A stretch of 64,000 nt of DNA, taken from Phellopilus nigrolimitatus. Its lineage: Eukaryota; Basidiomycota; Agaricomycetes; Hymenochaetales; Hymenochaetaceae. Of this stretch, positions 1 to 11,142 are shown piece after piece. A program made the position numbers and the translations under genes. Below the pieces are notes generated by a model. That model had not been told where the DNA came from, did not search any database, and was given only the letters and a program-made list of their open reading frames with translations. How positions within the stretch are numbered: the first letter of the stretch is position 1; each line of letters opens with the position of its first letter. The stretch covers positions 434,001 to 498,000 of the forward strand of contig JAJOHG010000005.1 in NCBI GenBank assembly GCA_021029095.1, read 5' to 3'.

Positions 1-1
1 T

Positions 2-613
2 ATTGGTGTGTTGACCTCTGTGGCTCTGCTGTCCCACCTTTTCATTATTACCAGACTCAACTTGCCCTCGGACGCGCTAGAGGAGTTTTTATCTATCCTT
101 CGTCCGTCGCTCTTTCCGCCTACATCGCCCAATTCCCGTGCTCGACGCCATGATTCGGGTTCTGCTCTGGTGGTCCCTATTGAGCGTCCGCAGGCATTCG
201 GGCCACGCGACGGATCCCACAGCAAAAGCCCTTCAGTCAGTTCTGTCACCGCTGAAGACGGCAACGTCGTGAATGTAGCAAGCACTCCTTCTGCGGAGAT
301 GCGACAGTATGGCGACAACGATCATCTCGTTGGAAGCCTGTGGCGCATTCCAGGGATACTTGGTATGTTGGACATTGCACTGAAGGGCGTACGTTTACTG
401 ACTCTTATTGGTTCAGAGTCCCCGGTGTCTCGCACGCACACACGCAATCCTTTCCAACGTCATCCTTCTTATGAGATGGCTTTTTCGAGCGTTCTTACTG
501 CTCATCTGTCTCCGTCGCTCCTTCCTTTGCCACCGTCTCCCTCTCCGGCGCCCCTCAGCCTTACGCCACCTGCAGTCCAGCTTTCTGCCAGTCCCGAGGA
601 AATGGATACTTGA
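2..613 (+). CDS. 3' end of an unidentified protein-coding gene (truncated by window edge)
   Basis: The frame is open from the left edge to a stop at 613, so this is the C-terminal part of a gene that begins outside the window. The visible part starts with a hydrophobic/helical stretch (LLSHLFIITRLNLPSDALEE), followed by a Ser/Pro-rich, charged tail typical of disordered fungal C-termini. A possible 54-nt GT-AG intron (363-416, gtatgt...ttcag) keeps the frame whether or not it is removed. I recognise no domain. That it is coding is fairly likely from the length and composition; its function is unknown. Confidence 0.4.
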   Translation: MGVLTSVALLSHLFIITRLNLPSDALEEFLSILRPSLFPPTSPNSRARRHDSGSALVVPIERPQAFGPRDGSHSKSPSVSSVTAEDGNVVNVASTPSAEMRQYGDNDHLVGSLWRIPGILGMLDIALKGVRLLTLIGSESPVSRTHTRNPFQRHPSYEMAFSSVLTAHLSPSLLPLPPSPSPAPLSLTPPAVQLSASPEEMDT

Positions 614-1093
614 AATCATTTCGACTCACCGTCAGTCACACAAACCTTTCGAGCCTCGTCATGAAACCATACCTCTGATGGTTGTATCACTGTCCTGAGG
701 ACATTTACGTTTGTATCTTGTAATAAACTTTATATCGGATTGTATTAGCATTGTGGGAGTGCTTGTTTCTTGTCATTTCCAGGCACGACGCGTTGCTATT
801 CACAGTTTCATTATATTTCTGCCTCGCCCTCCGTTTGTTTGGCTACAATATCCTCCATCAATGTCTTACATTCCTTACATTCCTTTCCCCCCGATCCTGG
901 TCATGCAAAATACATTGTTTACCCTACCCACATACTAGCTCATTATCTCCTCGTTGCTTTCGGAATGTTTTGGAGTTCGTTATCGAGTTCGTGCAATTAT
1001 ATACCCATACTACATCGAATTTAAAAAAAAGTACGAATGAAAGAGACAGAAGCTATGTAAAACGCTTGAAATTTAAATAGAGCGGAGACGACC
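614..1093. other. Intergenic, convergent 3' regions
   Basis: AT-rich stretch between the stop of the plus-strand gene at 613 and the stop of the minus-strand acyl-CoA synthetase at 1094. It presumably holds both 3' untranslated regions. The short reading frames at 711-1080 overlap each other, have no family resemblance and are treated as noise. Confidence 0.5.
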
Positions 1094-4034
1094 TCACAGC
1101 TTAGCTGGCTGCAATACTGACACGTCGGGCAGAGCGGAGGCTAAAGGCTCTGCGTACATTGCATCCAGCTCTTTCTGATATTTAGCCCTGACGTCTCTCC
1201 TGCAATAAGAAAGCGCAATTTTGAGCACCTGCATACGAAATTAGAAAGAGAGCTATAAATCTCACCGCCTAATCTTGAGCGTTGGCGTCAGCAGACCATT
1301 CTCAGAAGTAAACGGATCAAGTGTGACGTGAATTTTCTTGATCGTCTCGAATCTGAAATAGATATAGAGGACAGGTAATTCAAGTCAACGATCTTTCAAG
1401 AAAAAGAAAAGACAGACCCTTTCAGCCCTCCCTGCTTCGCTTCATTTACCATCACGTCGAAGATCGCCTGTATAATGTGCGGGTCCGTGGTCGCTCGCGC
1501 GAGCGCATCCTCATCCTCCGACGTGATGCGCACACCGCTTATGCGACTGGCAAGTGCAGCAAGGTGCGAAGGATCGGGAACGACGATACCGATAAGATAG
1601 TCACGCAACGAGTCCCCGTGTACGTACACCTGTGCGATGAGCGGATTCGTGCCATACACCATTTCTATCTTCTCCAGCGCGACGTACTCGCCCTGCGAAA
1701 GTTTCATTATATTCTTAAAGAGAATATTAAATTGATGAGCGACAAGACGGGAGCGACAAGATGGAAACGAGCGAATTATATCATACCTTTATGCGATCGA
1801 TAATTTTGAGTCGCCCATAGCTGTCTATCTCGCCAACATCACCAGTATGAAGCCACCCTTCCTCGTCGATAGTCTCGCGGGTGCTTTTCTCATCTAATAT
1901 GTTCAGTTAATCTTTAGTGAACATCAGTTATTGAGTTTAGAAATACATACCCTTGTAGTAAGCTCTGAAGCAATTGTTTCCTCGAACACAGACCTCGCCG
2001 CGGGGATTTGGCTTGTCGTTGGAAGTGTATTTCATGGCGGCTACATCTACCAGTTTAAGCTCATTACAAGGCTGGGGAGCGCCGACAAAACCGCCTGAAG
2101 AAGGATCATTAGGGAACACGCGGCAGCTCGTTCCACAGTTCTCAGTCATCGCGTATCCTATGAAAAACCGGTGTTCACTCAATCCAAAAGAGACATGGGC
2201 GGTGACACGATTTACCTTCGATAACATCACAAGCAAATGCGATCCTTAAGAAATCCATTACCTCGGCATTGATTGGCGCGGAGCCGCATGTCATCACTAC
2301 GACTTTTCCCCCGAGCGCCGCCTGCACCTTACGGAAGACAAGGCGGTCCCAGAATGCGTGTTTGTTGTTGCCCGTCTCACGGAGCTGTTTTAGTTTCGTC
2401 TCCATCGCGCTGCGGAAGAGGAAGCCCTTCAGGCCGGGTGCCTGCGCCGCGAGCATCGCAGTCTGATAAACCCTGTTCAAAACTCGCGGAACGGCTGGGA
2501 AATAATTGGGGCCCAGTATCGTGGCGTCTTCGAGCAGACGGAGAGGATCGCCGGTAAAGTATCCAATAGCGCCTCCAAGACACATGACATTCAATTCATT
2601 GACGCGCTAGTGAATCAATTAAGTCGATAACCCCGCTGTGGCCTGAGCTTACTTACCTCGTAGATATGTGCCAACGGTAGATATGATAATAGCAGGCCTT
2701 TGTCACCAAAGTCGATACCATGCAAATTAGAGACAGCCGCTGAAGTAAGGTTCCCGTGAGTAAGCATGACGCCTAGATACAAAAAGTGAGCAAGTTGTTC
2801 AAGTAAAATTGAAAATATCTGGCAAAAGCACCTTTAGGGTTGCCAGTAGTCCCCTGTAAAAATGCAGACATTAAAAGCTAGAAATGCAGTCGATAGCAAT
2901 CATAAAACAAACCGAGGTGTAACATATGGTGACAACTTGATCTGAAGTTGCGGGAATAGGATCAATTCTGTTCGCTTGTCCGAACTCTTCCACTGTTAAT
3001 GTCATGATCAAAATTCTTGTACGTTTCGGCCTTGTAATATTACGAGCTTACATTCTCTCATCTCCTTGACTTGAACGTCCATAACTTCTCCCCACGACGT
3101 TAATATCTGCCTTGCTTCGGCTGAGAGATTGTCAATGGACACGATCATGCGAAGTATGGGAATACGTAAGCGGAGAGTAAGCAGCGTCGGGATATGCTGT
3201 GCAGTAACAAATACCACCGGCAGTTGCGCGTGGTTGATTCTATGAATAAATGGATTGTTAGCCAAGCAGTAATACGGGGAAGAAGAAGCAGAAAAAGTAA
3301 TGTACATGTATTCTGCGCAGAAGTACGATATGATGTCAATCTCTCCTTATCTTTCCTGAGTGGACAAAGAGTGGCTCTTACCTACTGAATCCTTTCCCAA
3401 CGTATCATACAAGCTGACACCAACCTTCGCATACGCTTGCAAGGCCAGGTCGATCATTTGCCACTCTGCCAAAGGATATGCGTTGCAAGTCAGCCAATAT
3501 ACAGCACAAACTCCTATCAGCCGAAGAACGCACCAGGTCTGTTCTGACTCCAGATGCCCACCGTCTGCAGCTCGCCCCCGCCGAGCACACCGTCAGAGAA
3601 GAGCTTGTGCAACGCGCTCCCTAAGTTTCGCCGGCGCACATCGACTTCTGCGTAGGTATCCCACACGAAGTGATCCGCAAATTTAACCGGGTCCGTCGAA
3701 ACCACCGGGCGATGTCCAAGGAAGCGTTCGTTCGTAGACAGACTTAGCCCTAGTTCGAAAATGTCCGCTAGCGTGCGGACGTACGGCTGGTCCTCGAGCG
3801 TCTTGAACCCCCATGCGCCTAGGCAAATCAAATCATTGGACAATCCCGATCGACACATATTCACACTATCACCTACCGTTTCGGTAGTGACCTACGACGA
3901 TCGTTACTCGGATGCCAGTGTTTTTAGAATGTTGGTCGCTTACCTGTCTGTCCAGGTCGACGCGTCCCAGGCACCTCAACACCTTGCTTCGTCAAGTCTG
4001 TGTTTTCTGGCCAGGAGCATTCAAGCGGTGACAT
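1094..4034 (-). CDS. Long-chain acyl-CoA synthetase, peroxisomal type (PTS1 ending AKL)
   Basis: Activates fatty acids to acyl-CoA with ATP and CoA (AMP-binding/ANL superfamily). The joined exons start [13 protein letters not shown]... and include the [19 protein letters not shown]-terminal block of fungal FAA proteins. Next come the P-loop-like AMP-binding signature ([18 protein letters not shown], encoded near 2760-2960), the GYAMTENCG adenylate motif (about 2150), the TGDVGEID motif (about 1830) and a C-terminal [11 protein letters not shown] segment. The last three residues are A-K-L before the TGA at 1094-1096, a canonical PTS1, so a peroxisomal enzyme of the FAA2 kind is inferred. The gene has many introns of about 50 nt. 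A 15-nt microexon (3877-3891) encodes the conserved HYRN residues. The ATG at 4032-4034 is chosen because exon 1 joins in frame to the family's N-terminal block. Confidence 0.93.
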
Positions 4035-4353
4035 TGTGTGCTGCGTATTGGAAGGGGGATTAAGGAGTGTCGTAATGTGAGCGAGGGGCGGGGCTTTTTA
4101 GGTGTGGTGCCGTTGACGATAAAATCACTTGAATGTGGAGGTCAATGCGCACTCGGCCCGACTTATTAACACGTGATTTCGCGGTTCAATGTGCAATTCT
4201 GCAAAGAAGTTACATGTTATGGGGAAGCTCAACAAAGTTTTTATGTCTGCAATTCGATACAACTTGAGGAAGTACATGATCATGGTTCAGATTAGAATAA
4301 TTAGACACGAAATACACGGCACTTCAATTCAATGACATCATCAATGTTACAGT
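4035..4353. promoter_or_regulatory. Upstream region of the acyl-CoA synthetase gene, with a CACGTGA box
   Basis: This 319-bp spacer lies between the acyl-CoA synthetase start and the stop of the next minus-strand gene. It contains CACGTGA at 4170-4176, an E-box-type site that recurs upstream of other genes here (see 22401 and 61654). No reading frame in it looks real. A promoter role is inferred from position. Confidence 0.4.
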
Positions 4354-5525
4354 TTACGGCGCGCTTAGGACCATCTGTGAAATTCGCCAACTCAACCCGA
4401 TGAAAGAGCACATATAAGCCTGGCAACTTACATTCATAAATTGTTCGTAATTTATCTGAATCCACCCGTCACGATTTGTGTCCGCACTGAACAGAGCGTA
4501 TCAATGACAGTAATACTTATAGAGTCACAAATGATATATACCGTTGAAATGATTCAGTAAGAGTCTTGACAGCAATGCAAGCTCGAACAAAACGATCAAA
4601 GGTGATTCCCGGAGCGGGGCCGAAGTTTGTCGATGGTGGTGTCGCTATTAAACGGTATCTCTGTGACATCTTGGGAATACAGTACAAGGCACAAGGATTG
4701 CGTACCGAATTTCTGTTCAACGAGCATGAGAATCTGCGGCGTTAGGTTGTAGCCAAAGCTTCGTAGCGCATTAGCCAGCTCATGGCCATCGATCGAGCCA
4801 GAGTGGTCTTGGTCGAAGTGCCGAAAAACGCCCTGCCAGTCAGAGATGTATTTCCACAATCCCGCAAACTCTAGAAGTCAAATGTAAGGGGCAAAGAGAA
4901 GAAGAACGACATAGTTTTCACCGTTGAAGCCAATTGTACCGCTGCGATCGGTATCCTAACACAAAGCTTTAGATCGAATACCGTAGGATAGATGTATCGT
5001 GAGCATACAAAGATCGTCATAAGCATTTTGACCTGTATCCTTTTTTTTAGCTGGAGATATTAGGAATTGTAGTAAAACTTACTGTGTCGAGATCGAAGTC
5101 TTCAATAATAGGACACTCGCGGTCAGCCTTCGATATCATAATGGAATTCGGTCAACGTACTTGTCCAATTCCCTATGAAGAACAAGAAGTGGGTTATATG
5201 CGCGCATCATGCGAAACTTTCAGTGCATTACGCGAATCCATACCATTAACCAAAGCAGCCTGGAGCTCCGTAGGCACTGATGGCACCCGAGCGATCTGTG
5301 TCAACTGAAGAGAACCATTGCCAGAGCTGCGGGTCAGCACCAGGGGGCGGACCTCTATGGCTGTGCGAGTGACGAAGAGGTTGTTGGCCATAGCCGTATC
5401 CTGCTTGGCTTGGGCCGCCGTTGTACGAGTAGGAGTGACCGAGCATGACGGGTACTGATGATGGTCGATGGTAGAGAGCGATGCTAAGGAGTAGGACTCT
5501 ATTGGCCGTCCGGCTTACCCGGCAT
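4354..5525 (-). CDS. Penta-EF-hand calcium-binding protein (PEF1/ALG-2 type), with an apparent +1 frame break
   Basis: Calcium-dependent adaptor of the ALG-2/sorcin/peflin family. Exon order gives a Gly/Tyr/His-rich N-terminus (MLGHSYSYNGGPSQAGYGYG), then EF1 (DTDRSGAIS), ELQAALVNGNWT, FDLDTVKMLM, EF3 (FDQDHSGSIDGHEL), the FGPAPGITFDRFVRAC block, a degenerate EF (DTNRDGWIQINYEQF) and the end MNMVLSAP. All these blocks are in the family's order. Start: an ATG at 5523-5525 can splice (ATGCCG|gtaagc...catcag) to the ATG at 5444-5446; either could initiate. Oddity: between the EF1 serine and the ELQAALVNG helix (5266-5280) the frame slips by one base with no possible intron. This is either an assembly indel or a true mutation. 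Confidence 0.82.
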
Positions 5526-6324
5526 CAGCGCTCACTGACAGACGATTGTAATAGCAGTGCTTCTTCGGCGCGGCCCGAGCTCCCGAGACGTCCATAAGTA
5601 AGTACTGCGGCCAGAAAAATATACACATAATGGAAAATAATCACAGGTTGTTTTCTTAAGGTTCGAGATATACGATTTCATGCGAGCCTTGAGACTGTAT
5701 CCGAGTCTTCGAACTTTTGTCACGGCAGTTATGAAAGAAGTTCTCGACGCTGGCAAGAAGCATCGTCTACATATAGCAACTGTTGTGGCTCGGAGCCTGT
5801 CCACGGGGGAGAAACATGTAATAGAACGCTTGAGAGGAATCAGCCTATCCGTGGTTCTGATGGCTCGAACTGCCTAGCTGAAAGTCTGCCTTGATTTCTA
5901 TCTTGCCGCACGTTCTGCTGAGCAGTTATTATATTTCTTAGATGTATACGAGACTACATGCCACAGTGAATACTGTAAGTTTTTTAATAACCAAAGTGCA
6001 CTCAATATTTCAAATTTTGGAAGATAGCTCCCCTGTTGTTTTCAAATACAGATTCTCCAGCCCGTCCTATTGGACACTTTACGCTAGGATAGGACTAGGG
6101 CGCCATATCCGATTGCAGAAACACCCACGCCCTATATAACCAGTAGGCGGAAGGAGGGGACGCAAGACTTGTTCTGCACCCGCTCCAGCGCATTCTGACC
6201 CTCGATGGCACCACAGACTGCCATTATTTCGTGAATCTCCTTGCGAGGTCGAGGAATCCATTGCAGATTCTGCTTCCGGCCATGATGGCACTAAAAATCG
6301 CAGACATCGGCGGGGGACCGGCGG
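5526..6324. other. Intergenic, no gene recognised
   Basis: About 800 bp between the penta-EF-hand gene start and the next plus-strand candidate. Short frames on both strands (for example 5532-5804 minus and 5680-5877 plus) overlap in antisense and show no domain or splice-consistent extension. Presumed promoter sequence for both flanking genes. Confidence 0.4.
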
Positions 6325-7140
6325 ATGCGCACTCGCGCTCGCTATCTGCACGACGTTTCGATTTCGCCGGGACTGCTCGCGGTCGAATCAGTGAAGCAAT
6401 CCGTACGGCGAGCGGCCGCAGAAGAGCAAGACTGCAAAGAAAGTCGCGTTCAGCGGTTGCTCGCGTCACTTGAAGAAGGGAAGTGCTTGAAGCGCGAGGA
6501 TACATTCGACGCGGTGCTCCTTTTAGAACCGCTGCACCATCTTCTGAAAGCGGCAGAGCGGTGGGCGACGGAGCGTAATTCGCTGTCTCTTTTAAGCCAC
6601 CCGGCTTACTCTTGTCGCCTTTGTGTTGCGCAATACGGACTTCCACGATGTCGCTGCCAAGGATCTGGCACTCAGCCTGCGCGCGACAAAACCCTAAACT
6701 ACGTGCACACGTGCACCAGCCAGTACGTATGGAACGCGGGGTAGTATCATGAGACATTGTACGAGATTCAGCCGCTCATGGACTACGGGCGGACGGACTC
6801 CGAAGGTCAGTAAGAAAAGATATTCTCGGCGAGGATTAGATCGCGCCTTAGGTACCGTAGATGGAAATGTTCCCCGATCTTGTGTTAACATTATGAAAAT
6901 TCTTGCACGGAAGCCAAAGAACCTGCAAACAACTGGTTGGCTGTTGTCGGTAAGATGAATTTGGACTTGGCTCACCAGATTTCCTCGAATGCGATAACTT
7001 ATTTTCTGACAATGAAGAGCGCTGACTACATGAGGAAGTCAAAAACCGAGCTGGTGACCATGCTTACGGCACTTTCCATGACAATGACCGAAGCAAATCA
7101 GTTTAATGAGAAAAGTCCCAAGAAGCAACGTACAGCCTAA
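6325..7140 (+). CDS. Orphan spliced gene, unknown function
   Basis: Not recognised. From the ATG at 6325 the frame reads a charged, helix-rich stretch (for example SLEEGKCLKREDTFDAVLLL, LHHLLKAAERWATERNSLSL). Three GT-AG introns, approximately 6703-6747, 6806-6839 and 6950-6978, then join exons in frame: DKTLNY to YHETLYEIQPLMDYGRTDSE, to DRALGTVDGNVPRSC..., to ISSNAITYFLTMKSADY. The product ends in the basic tail KSPKKQRTA with a stop at 7138-7140. Three consecutive in-frame joins argue for a real gene, although one intron is short (about 34-44 nt) and the N-terminus is uncertain. A longer antisense frame (6224-6757) is the main alternative. Confidence 0.4.
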
Positions 7141-7771
7141 AAATTACGACATTGCTCCGGCGGTGAGATCAAGCCTCAGATTTTGGTAATTCCGAGCCCA
7201 TTGGCAGGTTTGGTGACTCAGAGGATGAGCGTCAACCTGGTGGGAGTTCGGTAGGCTGAGTCGGGGTAAAGACTAACCCATTGAGAGCACGACGATCAGA
7301 GCTTCTAGCGCATGTGCGTCTTGAGGCTCAAGCGCTCAGGAAAGACCAGTTTAGAGTGGACTCGATCAAGTGTTGAAGCATCAAATCAGTCAGACAGCGG
7401 CTTGGGCGAAGAGTCGAAGACAGTTCAAAGCGGTAAATACGCATCGATGGAGATAGACAGCAGACAGAATTACTCACATTTTTAATCCCGCCAGGACTTG
7501 AAACAGGAGTTTGGACAAGACTTGTTGGCCAAGCATCGGCCTGCTTCGGTCCGCTTTAGGAGACTACTGATTCCGGACGCAGGCTAATCCTAACCTTGTG
7601 CCACAGCCACATGTTTATGGTTCGCCGAGCTCGGTGACTTGGCTTTTTTCACACCGCCGCCGCCGCCGCCGCTCCTGCTGTGTGCGTACTGCTTGCTTTA
7701 CGCTCCACGATCGACCGTCCTTTCGGTGCCTTGTCCATCACACGTCGGATCTTCTCTCGAGTCGATCCATC
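7141..7771. other. Intergenic upstream of the HAD hydrolase gene
   Basis: 631 bp. It carries coding-like fragments without continuity (for example plus-strand codons for ELLAHVRLEAQALRKDQ near 7310), possibly decayed 3' sequence of the preceding gene. There is a short GCC triplet repeat at about 7653-7672, just upstream of the hydrolase transcription unit. A TGACTCA heptamer lies at 7214-7220. No gene is called. Confidence 0.35.
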
Positions 7772-9469
7772 ATGGCTTCCCCGCATCTCAAGGCTGTCAT
7801 CTTCGATGTGCGTCCCAGTCACCCGTTTTCTAAGACTGCTTTAGCTCATGGACTATCATGTCTAAGATTGGAGGCGTTGTTGTCCGTAGTCCTCTGTTGG
7901 CAATCGCCGCATTCGAGCGAGATAAGGGCCTCCCCCGGAACTACATCAATTGTTCAATGTGAGCCGGTTTTACGCATCTATTAGTGACGTTTGCATATCC
8001 AAGTCAATAGCTTTATTTTGCGCGTCTCGCTGAAAACCCCTTTTTTGAAACTGATAGCTCGCGCCGCGGCCCTAACGGTGCCTGGCAGCGTTTTGAACGC
8101 GGAGAAATAGCGCTCTTCCCATTTTATGATGCCTTTGGACGGGAGCTATCTGATACTATGAATGGCAACCTTTGGTATGCTGAGTACTGCGAACGTCGTG
8201 GCATAGGCGAGTAAGAGACAACGATAGAACCACTTCTTTCAGTTCCCTTTCTCCTCCGCAGCGTCCTTCTCTCTTCAAGGGACTTCGAACTGGATACCGA
8301 AGAGCTGACGTTAAGCGTCTCCTTACAGAATGCCCGAAATTACCTAAGAAATTTGAAATCGATGGTCGAGATGTGCGTACGGCTCTGGCCTTCGCATGCA
8401 CTGAGCTCCACTCGTAGTACAGAGAAAAGCTCAGTTCTTCTTTAAAACATTTATTCAGCTATTTGGTCGTATGATGCGCGAAAGCACTGCTTACGATGAA
8501 AAGATGGTCGAAGCCATTCGACGCATCAGAGGTAGGCATGCTCGCATTTTCGAGGCGGGAATGTATCAACGTCTTCCCTTCTTCTGAATGCATCGCTTCA
8601 CGGGCTTTCGACTTTCCGGAGGCATGCTTCTACCTTCTTCATCATTGCCCACATACGAGGAGTCTTTTCTCACAGAAAAATTAAACAAAAACGAACAAAA
8701 ATGCTCAAAAAGATGTTTCCCCCGTTTACGCAGCCGCAAAGCGATGGCGTGTAATCGCTCTTACGAACAACTACTCAAAGTCCGAGGAAATTATTGCAGG
8801 TCCCGGCTCTGCATCAGCACCTTCGCGGGAGCTTTATCCCCATTTCACCCTCGAGAAGGAGCTCGCTTTTCTTGGATGGACGAAAGGCGCGACGCCTCCA
8901 GAAATGCGGGCGCTGTTCGATGATTTCTGCGACTCCAGTGAGCTTGGAATGCGGTTCGTATCCAATTAATGTGGTTCTTTACAAATAATTGATGTCTTTC
9001 CCCTCGGAACGCGAAGCAAACCCGATCCAGAGTTCTATCTTCTGGCGTGTAAACGCAACGATGTACAGCCAGAGCATTGCGTGTTCCTCGATGACCTCGG
9101 GATGTGAGTGAGCATTCCTTTCCCGCATCACAAGCCACCTTTTACTTTGGAATGGAAAAATGCGGCGTTAAAACAAGCGCCCCATTCCTCCCTCAAGTGC
9201 TGATCAACAATGGCTCTGCTTACAGGAACCTAAAGGTCGCACAGCGGCTGGGCATGGAGACTATACGTGAGCTTTGAGTAGTAAACTCGCCCTTTTTTGC
9301 CATTAAACTCTTTCTTCTTTTGAACATATGTTTGGTTGAACCGCTATCGAAAACTGCCGCACACTGTTGATTAGACGTGCCTATCGGCGGAAGCTCCGCG
9401 GCCATATATGAACTGGAGAAGAAGCTGGGTATTGATCTGACGGGTCCGAACATCCAAAATAAACTGTAG
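7772..9469 (+). CDS. HAD-superfamily hydrolase (subfamily IA, ACAD10/epoxide-hydrolase N-domain type)
   Basis: Haloacid-dehalogenase-like phosphatase fold. Joined exons give motif I KAVIFDIGGVVV, with the usual second Asp replaced by Gly (D-I-G), as in ACAD10-like and YihX-like members. The helical cap follows (GAWQRFERGEIALFPFYDAF), then ECPKLPKKFEIDGRDLFGRM, motif II ALTNNYS, motif III Lys in MRKPDPEFY and motif IV FLDDLGMN. The protein ends GIDLTGPNIQNKL. NKL resembles a weak PTS1, but that is only suggestive. Exon 1 is 36 nt (7772-7807). One intron (8207-8328) must use a GC donor (ATAG|gcgagt) to keep RGIECPKLP in frame. The gene is convergent with QCR10. The substrate cannot be told from sequence. 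Confidence 0.87.
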
Positions 9470-9657
9470 TACCTCTTTCCTCAGCAATTATAGCTTTGAG
9501 GGCTATCGCTTTCACATTTGATGCCTAGCAAATCGCCGAATGTCCGATACGATAACGTACCAGAAGGACTTCTTTGCCGACGGGTAGGGAAGAGGCAAGG
9601 GAGCAAAGGTGGAACCGCACACTCTAATATTGCAGATGAATGTCTACATTTCTATGC

Positions 9658-10402
9658 TTAAAATGGCTTATCCGATGCCGGAGTCTTGTCCTCGTAGTAG
9701 CTTCCAAGCTATTCATGCCGAGCAGAAAGTACAAGAGAAGAAAGTTGGCGGGAATAGGTCACCAAAACGTTAGCGGCGATCACAAGAGAATAGGAGATGT
9801 TTCTTACCACTGGCACCTTCACCAAAAACTCCCTCTTGACGATCGGTGTAACTGAAAGAAGCTGCATGCATTAATGCGCGTGTGGAACAGTGACAAAGCG
9901 AGCGTAATTTGCGAAGTTTCCGCAGCAAGTAGGGTGATAAGATGTCGAGAAGGAACGGGCCGGGGGACGCGTGAAGATGGAGACGGTCAGGGCTGTAGTA
10001 CCACAGATTGCAAGGACAAACACGAAAAACTCACCAGAAGCGCTGCAGTACCTGCGCCAACGCCCCAGATGCCCATGCTAGGCACCCAGCGTTTGACAGG
10101 CTGGAGCCATCGAAAGCAACACCGCAAACAGATTTACGCGGTACAGCAGGTCGTGGAGAGCATTCACAACACATCCGCAGCACGAACCATCAGGCAAATA
10201 GGACGGAGGTTGGTGGTCGGCGATGCGGTGCATGAAGGTTGCGTTGATTCATTGCAGACAAGAACCAGTTAGACACCGTGCACAGACGATCAGCGAGAAG
10301 AAAAAAAATTATTCTGATCAACTGCGGGTGATAAGAAGCAGAAGTTAGAGTACCCACGGCAAGATTGAAGGGAGAAGCTGGTTGGTAAAAGACTCGCGAC
10401 AT
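9658..10402 (-). CDS. QCR10: Cytochrome bc1 complex subunit 10 (QCR10), four short exons
   Basis: Small inner-membrane subunit of ubiquinol-cytochrome c reductase (respiratory complex III). Exons, all phase 0: 10402-10358 (MSRVFYQPASPFNLA), 10100-10035 (PVKRWVPSMGIWGVG...), 9861-9808 (LLSVTPIVKREFLVKVPV) and 9708-9658 (LGSYYEDKTPASDKPF, stop TAA). Together they encode 71 aa, close to the roughly 77 aa of the family. The aromatic KRWVPSMGIWG entry to a single Gly/Ala-rich membrane span and the SYYEDKTPASDKPF end are diagnostic. Each exon is too short to stand out as an open frame, so the gene is easily missed. Intron 1 is long for this genome (257 nt). Exons 2-4 are certain; exon 1 is probable from its sequence and phase. 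Confidence 0.88.
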
Positions 10403-11142
10403 GGTTTTGACGATGAAGCCTTCGTTTGAAGTGACTGACGCACTGCACCCGCATCGGGTAGCACCGGATGCCTGTCAATTTCGCACGATCAGATGACTGA
10501 CTCGACAAACCAAATTTCAATAAAGTGATGGGCAAGTCCCAAATGTTTCAAGTACATGCTATGGCACATTGATTTGAAGGGAATAACAGAGCAGGATACA
10601 TGCATACAACAAAACTCCGAGAACAATATTTTCGAATGGCGAATCCGCCACGGAAATTAGCCATAGACGTAGAGAAGGTTGATTGCAACGTTTCCCACGA
10701 TGTCTATTTGCAAACTTTCATTGTCCGAGGACCGAATCTGACAGTCACGTCGTAGCGGCCTCAGCTCATATCTGCACTCATCTTTGCCCGTCCTGCAAGG
10801 AGCTTGAAGTGTCTTTCAACAAAGCAACGATCAAACATTCTTTCACCTTGCCAGTTTCAAGCAACAAGGAGACTTGGAAGCTTAGGACACCCCAAAGTCT
10901 TGATTGTGTCCTTGCGCTTTGGCTTTTCCCTATTCTTATACTCGAGACAGAGGTACGCTAGCAGTTCGTGGCGATCTGCGATAGTAACCCTAAGTGATTA
11001 TGACAGCCTTCAATTCAACCAATCGTTGTCTATCCCGAGTCATTTCTCGACTTGTTTCGTCCCGATTTGCTGCCTCGAAGCCGATTGCTTCTCGAGAAGC
11101 TCTCCTGCGCAAAATCAGCGGTATCACGAAGTCTGAAAACTG
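10403..11142. other. Divergent intergenic region between QCR10 and NOP16
   Basis: 740 bp shared upstream region. Short frames at 10683-11136 have no family resemblance and stop before NOP16. No convincing motif was identified by eye. Confidence 0.4.

Noticed and set aside
6224..6757. 177-codon minus-strand open frame
   Set aside because: It has no domain or splice-consistent extension, while the plus strand over the same bases joins through three introns. Kept only as an alternative.
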